A DNA stretch of 5,313 nucleotides, from assembly GCA_002333095.1 (NCBI GenBank), contig DDBK01000055.1, forward strand, positions 4,562 to 9,874, given 5' to 3'. The translations under genes were made by a program, and so were the position numbers. Below the pieces are notes generated by a model. It saw nothing but the letters and a program-made list of their open reading frames with translations. It was not told the origin of the DNA and did no database searches. This DNA is from Cellvibrionales bacterium UBA2034. Lineage in GTDB: Bacteria; Pseudomonadota; Gammaproteobacteria; Pseudomonadales; UBA7239. Position 1 is the stretch's first letter, and every line of letters starts with the position of its first letter. This document shows positions 1 through 5,313 of the stretch, piece after piece.

Positions 1-278
1 TCAATAACAAAATCATATTGCTGCCTGGTGATGCTTGTCCGGAATATGTGCCACTCATCACTGCCAATAAATTTGAGAATATTCTTCCGCCAGCGCCTGA
101 TAGCTACCGGAATAACCTTGTCGACGCCCGCATGCCATGCAGGAATTTCAGCGAAAGCTTCCTCAACCACCCAATCAAATTGTATATCTGGAAAAGCAAC
201 GCATGCATCACTGATGGCTGGCAAGGCATGGATTACATCGCCCATGGATGATGTCTTGATCACAAGAACCCGCTTCAT
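1..278 (-). CDS. waaC: Lipopolysaccharide heptosyltransferase I, N-terminal part (cut by left edge)
   Basis: WaaC (RfaC) transfers the first L-glycero-D-manno-heptose from ADP-heptose to Kdo2-lipid A, building the LPS inner core at the cytoplasmic face of the inner membrane. Only the first 92 codons plus two bases are present, about a quarter to a third of a normal ~320-residue enzyme; the reading frame is open to the edge. The N-terminus has the family signature KTSSMGDVIHALPA (residues 8-21), where D14 aligns with the catalytic Asp13 of the E. coli enzyme. It is followed by FDWVVEEAFAEIP (34-46) and the basic stretch IPVAIRRWRKN (56-66), which in the family contacts the acidic Kdo acceptor. 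The last visible residues, YDFVI, sit where WaaC proteins continue as a VIDxQGL motif. The ATG overlaps the waaF stop as ATGA, and a GAAGG Shine-Dalgarno lies 7 nt upstream. The family call is firm; the remainder of the gene is unseen. Confidence 0.95.
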   Translation of the reverse strand, partial: MKRVLVIKTSSMGDVIHALPAISDACVAFPDIQFDWVVEEAFAEIPAWHAGVDKVIPVAIRRWRKNILKFIGSDEWHIFRTSITRQQYDFVI

Positions 279-1321
279 ACACCAACCTTCAGTACTTGAG
301 GCAGATTTGATAAAGCATCCAGCACGCGTGACGGCAACAATTCATTCAGGCAATTGAGATGACCAAGCGGACACTCCCGTTTGAAACACGGGCTGCAATC
401 CAGGCCAAGGCGCACCACTTCAACGGCATCAGCCAGCGGCGGTGTAAATTGTGGCGATGATGAGCCATAGACGGCCACCAGCGGGCGATTTAATGCTGCT
501 GCAATGTGCATCAATCCCGAATCATTGGTGACCACTGCGTTTGCACAGGATAACAAGTCGATGGCTTCTGCCAGGCTGGTTTTTCCTGCCAGCACATGGC
601 AATGCCTGCGCTGCGATTCGGGCAACAGCTGCCGGATCGCTTCTGCAACAGGGACATCTTTTGCCGATCCAAAAATCCAAACCTGTTCACCATCTTCAAT
701 ACGCTGACTCGCCACAGCAGCGTAATGGCGCTCAGGCCAGCGCTTGGCAGGGCCGAATTCCGCCCCGGGGCAAAGTGCAAGAATATGCGCATCAACACTG
801 AGTTGGTATTTTTGTAACGCTGCAGCCAGCTCATCAGCTTTGATGGCAAGGTGGGGACGCGGCAACTGCGCGGGCAGCACTGTATTTTGGGGGTAAGCCA
901 GCGCAGAAAACCGCTCGATCATCAGCGGATACTTTTCTTTATCCAGCGTGCGAATATCGTTCAACAGACCAAAACGCATTTCCCCGCGCCAGCCCGTACG
1001 TAGCGGGATATCTGCAAAAAATGGAACAAGGGCTGACTTCCATGAATTCGGCAGCAAAATGGCTTGCTGGTATTTTCCACGCAATGAGTGCCCGATTTTT
1101 TTTCGCGCAGCAAACCCGAACTCACCGTGCTTCAATGGCAAATCGAAACTTGCACGCACTTCCGGCATGCGGGCGAGCAACGGCGCGCTCCACGCCGGGG
1201 CAAGCACATCAATACTTGCATCAGGTTGTTGTTGCTTCAATAAACGAAACAACACTTGCGCCATCACCATGTCCCCAACCCAGGCCGGACCGATGACAAG
1301 AATGGCGCGCGTATCAGACAT
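275..1321 (-). CDS. waaF: Lipopolysaccharide heptosyltransferase II
   Basis: WaaF (RfaF) adds the second heptose to heptosyl-Kdo2-lipid A from ADP-heptose, the step after WaaC in LPS inner-core synthesis, as a cytoplasmic, membrane-associated GT-B fold enzyme of family GT9. The 348-residue product is full length for the family. Visible motifs are GPAWVGDMVMAQ (residues 11-22, with D17 in the position of the catalytic aspartate), CPGAEFGPAKRWP (184-196) at the start of the nucleotide-sugar binding half, TNDSGLMHIAAAL (265-277), and VAVYGSSSPQFTPPL (292-306). Near the end lie four cysteines, C309, C312, C317 and C324, spaced C-x2-C-x4-C-x6-C. The ATG has a GGAGA ribosome binding site 9 nt upstream. 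It begins 27 nt after ilvE and its TGA overlaps the waaC start by 4 nt, so the two heptosyltransferases are probably translationally coupled. No damage is seen. Confidence 0.97.
   Translation of the reverse strand: MSDTRAILVIGPAWVGDMVMAQVLFRLLKQQQPDASIDVLAPAWSAPLLARMPEVRASFDLPLKHGEFGFAARKKIGHSLRGKYQQAILLPNSWKSALVPFFADIPLRTGWRGEMRFGLLNDIRTLDKEKYPLMIERFSALAYPQNTVLPAQLPRPHLAIKADELAAALQKYQLSVDAHILALCPGAEFGPAKRWPERHYAAVASQRIEDGEQVWIFGSAKDVPVAEAIRQLLPESQRRHCHVLAGKTSLAEAIDLLSCANAVVTNDSGLMHIAAALNRPLVAVYGSSSPQFTPPLADAVEVVRLGLDCSPCFKRECPLGHLNCLNELLPSRVLDALSNLPQVLKVGV
286..290 (-). promoter_or_regulatory. Ribosome binding site of waaC
   Basis: GAAGG on the minus strand, 7 nt before the waaC ATG and lying inside the last codons of waaF. 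Together with the ATGA overlap it fixes the waaC start at 278, and it means reinitiation and direct ribosome loading are both possible. Confidence 0.7.
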
Positions 1322-1330
1322 GCGAAGATT

Positions 1331-1335
1331 TCTCC
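1331..1335 (-). promoter_or_regulatory. Ribosome binding site of waaF
   Basis: GGAGA on the minus strand, 9 nt before the waaF ATG, within the 27-nt gap that follows the ilvE stop. It supports the start at 1321. The gap is too short to hold a separate promoter, though one inside the end of ilvE cannot be excluded by eye. Confidence 0.75.
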
Positions 1336-1348
1336 GCGCCAGTGGCGC

Positions 1349-2275
1349 TCAACTCACCGGCGTCAGCCACTCAGGAAACTGCGAGCGACGACCCTTCACC
1401 TGATCAAAATACATGCTCTGTAATTTTTCAGTCACCGGACCGCGCTTGCCAGCACCAATGCTGCGTCCATCCAGTTCGCGAATGGGTGTCACTTCCGCAG
1501 CTGTGCCTGTAAAGAATGCTTCGTCCGCGATATACACTTCATCCCGGGTGATGCGTTTTTCCACAACAGGGCAACCGATTTCCTTGGCCAGATGGAAAAT
1601 GGTATTGCGGGTAATCCCGTTCAGGCAGGCTGTCAACTCGGGCGTGTAGATAACGCCATCTTTTACCAGAAAGATATTCTCGCCTGAACCTTCAGCCACA
1701 TAACCTTCCGGATCCAGCAGCAACGCTTCTTCAGCACCGCCAGACAAGGCTTCATTCAACGCCAGCATGGAATTGATGTAATGCCCATTGGCTTTGGCGC
1801 GCGTCATGGAAATATTGACGTGATGCCGCGTATAAGAACTGGTGCGCACTTTTATGCCACTTTGCAGCGCCTCATCACCCATATAGGCTCCCCACGACCA
1901 GGCTGCAACAATGACGTGCACTGTCAAACCCTTTGCACGAAGACCCATTGCCTCGGATCCATAAAAAACCATGGGGCGCAGATAGGCAGAGGGCAAATTA
2001 TTGTCGCGCACAGCAGCACGCTGCGCTTCGTTGATTTCTTCTTTCGAAAAAGGAATCACCATGTTCATGATCTTGGCTGAATCGAACAAACGGTTGGTGT
2101 GTTCCTTCAGACGGAAAATACATGTGCCGTTTTTCTCGGTTTCATAGGCGCGCACACCTTCAAACACGCCCATGCCATAGTGCAGGGTGTGTGTGAGGAC
2201 GTGCACCTTGGCATCGCGCCAGGGAACCATTTTGCCGTCAAACCAGATCAGCCCGTCGCGATCCGCCATGCTCAT
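1349..2275 (-). CDS. ilvE: Branched-chain amino acid aminotransferase
   Basis: IlvE is a PLP-dependent fold-type IV transaminase that catalyses the final step of leucine, isoleucine and valine synthesis, exchanging amino groups between the branched-chain 2-oxo acids and glutamate in the cytosol. The 308-residue length is almost identical to E. coli IlvE. The N-terminal HVLTHTLHYGMGVFEGVRAY (residues 25-44) is the substrate-side signature. The expected Schiff-base lysine is K161 in RAKANGHYINS (159-169), the cofactor-binding segment is EGSGENIFLV (195-204), and FFTGTAAEVTPI (254-265) is the phosphate-side loop. These features favour the IlvE subgroup over D-amino acid aminotransferase or aminodeoxychorismate lyase. 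Met1 is preferred to Met3 because GGAGA sits 8 nt from Met1 but 14 nt from Met3. It follows glnE after 18 nt, so it is probably cotranscribed. No leader peptide or attenuator is visible in that short gap. Confidence 0.97.
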   Translation of the reverse strand: MSMADRDGLIWFDGKMVPWRDAKVHVLTHTLHYGMGVFEGVRAYETEKNGTCIFRLKEHTNRLFDSAKIMNMVIPFSKEEINEAQRAAVRDNNLPSAYLRPMVFYGSEAMGLRAKGLTVHVIVAAWSWGAYMGDEALQSGIKVRTSSYTRHHVNISMTRAKANGHYINSMLALNEALSGGAEEALLLDPEGYVAEGSGENIFLVKDGVIYTPELTACLNGITRNTIFHLAKEIGCPVVEKRITRDEVYIADEAFFTGTAAEVTPIRELDGRSIGAGKRGPVTEKLQSMYFDQVKGRRSQFPEWLTPVS

Positions 2276-2283
2276 GATGTATG

Positions 2284-2288
2284 TCTCC
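2284..2288 (-). promoter_or_regulatory. Ribosome binding site of ilvE
   Basis: GGAGA on the minus strand, 8 nt before the ilvE ATG at 2275 and a few bases past the glnE TAA. The spacing decides in favour of Met1 over the in-frame Met3 at 2269, which would be 14 nt away. Confidence 0.8.
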
Positions 2289-2293
2289 GTTGA

Positions 2294-5248
2294 TTAAGAA
2301 ATGTATGCCTGTGCCGTGCCAAACGTTTGTTGCCACACCCGCTGGATCAGCCTGCGTTCCGGGAGCAATTCCTCCACCGGCAAATGCGTTGGAAGCCCGA
2401 GCAAAACACATCGATGGCCGCGCCCACGCAATACGCGATACGCCTCCATGAGCTGCTCTGCCTCACCAGCCGGCAACAAACCACTGGTATCCAGCCGTTC
2501 AAGAATGCGGATATTGTCTGTCCAGGTCAGCAAGTCGGGATGCAGGTGGCTCCACGCCAAGACCGCGTATTGAACCAGAAATTCCAGATCGACGATACCG
2601 CCAGCCCCCTGCTTCAGGTCAAAATGTGTTGCATCACTCTTGTCGAGCTGCTGCCGCATCTTGTCACGCATCTCGACTACATCGTGTGCCAGTTTGTTTA
2701 TATCGCGTTGCCGCCCCAGCACCTGTGCGCGGACTGCTGCAAATTTTTCTGCCAGTTGCGGGCAACCCGCCACTACACGTGTACGCACCAGCGCCTGATG
2801 CTCCCAGGTCCAGGCATCTTTTTCCTGGTAGCGCTCAAAACTGTTCAGGGTTGCCACGAGCAAACCGGAATTACCGGATGGCCGTAACCGCATATCCACT
2901 TCATAGAGAATGCCGTTCACCGTCCGCGTGCTGAGAATGTGGATAATCCTCTGCCCCAGACGAGAAAAAAACACGCTGTTCTCAACCGGTGTTTCACCCG
3001 CTGCTTTGTCTGCCGCTGTTTCACCGCCACCTGCATCATGGATAAATACCAGATCCAGATCTGATCCATGGCCAAGCTCCAGACCTCCCAGTTTTCCGTA
3101 GCCCACAATAATAAAACCCGGATCACACATACTGCCGTTATCACGTTGCGGCATGCCATGTTTTTGCACCAGCGGTTTCCAGGCCATTTGCAAAACGTAA
3201 GCCAGTATCACTTCTGCCATAAATGTCAGGTAGTCGCTGACTTTCATCAAGGGCAGACGGCCCGTCACTTCGCAGGCTGCCGCGCGCAGGCTGTGTGCGC
3301 GTTTAAAATGACGCAATGTTTCCATCTGCGCTTCCAGATCATCTTCCGGAATGCGCAGCATCTGCTGACGCAACAGATGTTGCAGCTCATCACGGGAAGG
3401 CGCGACATCACGGTACAAATTGCGCGGATCAATCAGTTCATCCAGCAAAACAGGGGCAGCTGCGAGTTGCTCGGCTATCCAGCTGCTCGCATCTACCAGC
3501 AATAGCAATTGTTTGAACGCCTGCGGATTTTCAATGAGCAAAACCAGATACGCAGAACGACGCAGCACGGCACGTAACAATGGCAATACGCGGGCAAATA
3601 CCTGGTCCGGCCTCGCGTAACCGTGCAACTCTTTCAGCAACAAGGGCATAAAGCGATTTAGCCGCTCCCGGCTTTCTGTCGGCAGCGCAAGAAGGGCTTT
3701 GTCTGCACGCCAGTCATGCAATAATAATTGCAACGCCTCTGCGCTCTGGAAACCAGCGCCCTGCAATTCAGCAATTTCCGAATCCTGTTCGCCCGCGCCT
3801 TCCCACAATGACTGCCACCGGCCATCTTGCACGGCAGTTTTTTCCTCGACAGGTGGCGCAATCACAGACGAGAAAATACGCTGCACATTTTCACGGTGCA
3901 GCTGCAATCTCGCATGAAATTCATCCCAGCCTGAAAATCCCAGCAACCACGCAAGGCGCTGCTTTTGTATCTCGTCACGCGGCAGCAATTGCGTCTGCTC
4001 ATCACGCCACGCCTGTAGAAGATGCTCTACATCACGCAAGAAAAAGTAGGCCTGCCTGAGGCAGGCGACATCCTCACCAGCCATAAATCCCTTCTGTTCA
4101 AGCTGCAATAACATAGGCATCACGGGTGCCGGTTGCAAATCACGATCACGACCGCCGTGAACCAGCTGGAACGACTGGACAATAAACTCGATTTCCCTGA
4201 TGCCGCCCCAACCGAGCTTGATATTGTCATTCATGCCGCGCTTGGCCATTTCACGCTCGATCTGGCGTTTCAAGTCGCGCAATGCATCAATCGCAGAAAA
4301 ATCCAGGTAACGCCGGAATGTAAAGCGACGCAGCATATCCATCATGGGTGCGGCCTGCTTTGCATCACCACAAATGAGGCGAGCCTTGATCATGGCACAT
4401 CGTTCCCAATCACGGCCTTGTTGCTGGTAGTACTGCTCCATTGCATCATAATCCAGCACCAGCGCGCCGCTGTCCCCATAGGGACGAAGACGCATGTCGA
4501 CACGAAACACAAAACCTTCAGCAGTGTGCTTGTCGATAGCCGTTATCAGTTTTTGTCCCAGCCGGGTAAAGAAATTCCTGTTTAGAATGCTTCGCGATTT
4601 TACTGCGCCATCAGGAAAAACAGTATCGCCGCTTTCGTCGTATGCAAATATCAGGTCAATATCTGATGACAGGTTCAACTCAAATGCACCCAGCTTTCCC
4701 ATGCCCAGCACAAGAAATGACTGGGGAACGCCAGATTCGCTACAAGGAGTGCCGAACTCGACACAGAGACGCGGATACAGAAAATTGACTGCATGCTGCA
4801 CGCAAACGTCTGCCAGCGCTGTCAATGCTGCCGTTGTTTCCATTGTTGCAGCACGGCGGGTGATATCGCGCCATACGATACCCAACATTTGCTGCTGGCG
4901 GAACAAACGCAATATTCGCAGCAATCCGCTTTCATCATCGACACCAGACAACAAAGCGCCGAGATCTGAAAACAGTTTTTCATACGATGGCTGACAGTCT
5001 ACTAATAAACTATTGCTTTCTGACCGCTCAAACAACGCGCCCAGCCACTGCGGTTGCCGGCAACACCACTCAAAGACAAACTGGCTGCCAAGCCATACGC
5101 GACCCAGATCTGACATAAAACCTGGATCGTCCTGCTTTTCTGAAAACCATGCTTTATGTTCAGCGCTAGCTGCATCCAGGAAAGTCTTTTGCAAACGCAA
5201 AAAATCATTTTCTGCCGCTTCAGGAAACGGCTGTATTGCGTAACTCAT
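2294..5248 (-). CDS. glnE: Bifunctional glutamine synthetase adenylyltransferase/adenylyl-removing enzyme
   Basis: GlnE controls glutamine synthetase: its C-terminal half adds AMP to a GlnA tyrosine and its N-terminal half removes it by phosphorolysis, directed by glutamine and the PII protein. The 984-residue product is slightly longer than the 946-residue E. coli enzyme. Both nucleotidyltransferase halves are visible. The N-terminal (removing) half has GMGKLGAFELN (182-192), the metal-binding pair D196/D198, DMRLRPYGDSG (251-261) and WGGIREIEF (347-355). The C-terminal (adenylylating) half repeats this with GYGKLGGLEL ahead of D730/D732, DMRLRPSGNSG (785-795) and GAGGIVDLEF (881-890). Both active sites therefore look intact. 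The ATG at 5248 is chosen; it overlaps the stop of the preceding gene as TGATG. There is no strong Shine-Dalgarno, which points to translational coupling. A TTG immediately upstream (5251-5249) is in frame but less likely. The stop is 18 nt before ilvE. Confidence 0.98.
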   Translation of the reverse strand: MSYAIQPFPEAAENDFLRLQKTFLDAASAEHKAWFSEKQDDPGFMSDLGRVWLGSQFVFEWCCRQPQWLGALFERSESNSLLVDCQPSYEKLFSDLGALLSGVDDESGLLRILRLFRQQQMLGIVWRDITRRAATMETTAALTALADVCVQHAVNFLYPRLCVEFGTPCSESGVPQSFLVLGMGKLGAFELNLSSDIDLIFAYDESGDTVFPDGAVKSRSILNRNFFTRLGQKLITAIDKHTAEGFVFRVDMRLRPYGDSGALVLDYDAMEQYYQQQGRDWERCAMIKARLICGDAKQAAPMMDMLRRFTFRRYLDFSAIDALRDLKRQIEREMAKRGMNDNIKLGWGGIREIEFIVQSFQLVHGGRDRDLQPAPVMPMLLQLEQKGFMAGEDVACLRQAYFFLRDVEHLLQAWRDEQTQLLPRDEIQKQRLAWLLGFSGWDEFHARLQLHRENVQRIFSSVIAPPVEEKTAVQDGRWQSLWEGAGEQDSEIAELQGAGFQSAEALQLLLHDWRADKALLALPTESRERLNRFMPLLLKELHGYARPDQVFARVLPLLRAVLRRSAYLVLLIENPQAFKQLLLLVDASSWIAEQLAAAPVLLDELIDPRNLYRDVAPSRDELQHLLRQQMLRIPEDDLEAQMETLRHFKRAHSLRAAACEVTGRLPLMKVSDYLTFMAEVILAYVLQMAWKPLVQKHGMPQRDNGSMCDPGFIIVGYGKLGGLELGHGSDLDLVFIHDAGGGETAADKAAGETPVENSVFFSRLGQRIIHILSTRTVNGILYEVDMRLRPSGNSGLLVATLNSFERYQEKDAWTWEHQALVRTRVVAGCPQLAEKFAAVRAQVLGRQRDINKLAHDVVEMRDKMRQQLDKSDATHFDLKQGAGGIVDLEFLVQYAVLAWSHLHPDLLTWTDNIRILERLDTSGLLPAGEAEQLMEAYRVLRGRGHRCVLLGLPTHLPVEELLPERRLIQRVWQQTFGTAQAYIS
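4041..4066 (-). other. Terminator-like hairpin plus T-run inside glnE
   Basis: Read in the direction of transcription, GCCTGCC (4066-4060) pairs perfectly with GGCAGGC (4056-4050) across a 3-nt loop. This gives a 7-bp stem with six G:C pairs. After a 4-nt spacer (CTAC) comes TTTTT (4045-4041). The layout resembles a weak intrinsic terminator or a polarity/pausing site. It lies within glnE codons 395-403 (ACLRQAYFF), a segment that looks constrained by the protein, so it may be coincidental. The T-run is short and is not immediately next to the stem, so efficient termination is unlikely. Confidence 0.3.
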
Positions 5249-5313
5249 CAACTAAATCTGTCCAGTGCCGGCGCAACACGCATGACTTCTTCAACAGTGG
5301 TGAGACCCGCTGC
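5248..5313 (-). CDS. C-terminal end of a GspE/PilB-like type II secretion or type IV pilus ATPase (cut by right edge)
   Basis: The frame entering from the right edge gives 21 codons and then TGA at 5250-5248. The peptide contains AGLTTVEEVMRVAP, which resembles the conserved C-terminal end of GspE/PilB/PulE ATPases, where a (A)G-[IVL]-T-T-[LV]-E-E-V-[LM]-R-V segment is typical and is followed by only a few residues. Such proteins are hexameric cytoplasmic ATPases that power type II secretion or type IV pilus extension. The Walker A and B motifs, the Asp/His boxes and any zinc-binding tetracysteine are outside the window, so the subfamily (GspE, PilB or other) cannot be decided. The stop shares one base with the glnE ATG. 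The identification rests on one short motif, although its position at the very end of the frame supports it. Confidence 0.68.
   Translation of the reverse strand, partial: AAGLTTVEEVMRVAPALDRFS

Noticed and set aside
376..392. Small inverted repeat CCCGT...ACGGG inside waaF
   Set aside because: It has only a 5-bp stem with a 7-nt loop and no T-run after it on the coding strand. It encodes part of the conserved cysteine segment, so chance is sufficient.
511..849. A 112-codon minus-strand frame inside waaF, and a similar 80-codon frame at 2917-3159 inside glnE
   Set aside because: These are out-of-frame shadows of waaF and glnE. Both main frames are continuous with their motifs intact, so there is no sign of a frameshift or nested gene.
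2276..2293. A possible leader-peptide attenuator or promoter for ilvE
   Set aside because: The gap is only 18 nt and is taken up mostly by the ribosome binding site and its spacer. No leader peptide with Leu/Ile/Val codons or alternative hairpins can fit there.
2327..2887. A 186-codon open frame on the plus strand opposite the 3' part of glnE, together with similar plus-strand frames at 948-1403, 4133-4585 and 4494-4994
   Set aside because: They lie wholly antisense to strongly supported genes. Their translations are rich in Cys, His, Arg, Ser and Pro without recognisable motifs, and none has a convincing start context.
5249..5251. TTG as the glnE start, one codon earlier than the chosen ATG
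   Set aside because: The ATG directly after it is a stronger start codon, and TGATG is a common coupling junction. The TTG would add only one residue and has no better ribosome binding site.

Overview
This window is a compact, single-direction stretch of a Gram-negative proteobacterial chromosome. All five genes visible lie on the minus strand, so they read from the right edge to the left. In transcription order they are: the last 21 codons of a gene whose product ends like a GspE/PilB-type secretion or pilus ATPase; glnE (glutamine synthetase adenylyltransferase/adenylyl-removing enzyme); ilvE (branched-chain aminotransferase); waaF (heptosyltransferase II); and the first 92 codons of waaC (heptosyltransferase I), which runs off the left edge. 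The two inner-core LPS heptosyltransferases imply an outer membrane with a heptose-containing LPS core. The order glnE-ilvE-waaF-waaC matches the arrangement known from Pseudomonas aeruginosa. The protein sequences also look gammaproteobacterial, although a betaproteobacterium cannot be excluded.

The junctions are all tight: TGATG (1-nt overlap) into glnE, an 18-nt gap into ilvE, a 27-nt gap into waaF, and ATGA (4-nt overlap) into waaC. ilvE, waaF and waaC each have a visible Shine-Dalgarno sequence. glnE has only a poor one and probably depends on coupling to the gene before it. No intergenic space is large enough for a conventional promoter plus terminator, so the simplest reading is one polycistronic transcript that starts upstream of the window and continues beyond it. 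There is no gene-free stretch over 30 bases, and I see no tRNA, rRNA, CRISPR array, insertion sequence or phage feature.

Functionally the unit joins three housekeeping jobs. GlnE tunes nitrogen assimilation by modifying glutamine synthetase. IlvE uses glutamate to make leucine, isoleucine and valine. WaaC and WaaF add the first and second heptoses to Kdo2-lipid A on the cytoplasmic side of the inner membrane. All catalytic motifs I could check are intact, and no gene shows a frameshift or truncation other than at the window edges. I found no convincing undescribed system. The points most worth a second look are a terminator-like hairpin inside glnE, the secretion-ATPase-like gene coupled to glnE, and a four-cysteine cluster near the end of WaaF.
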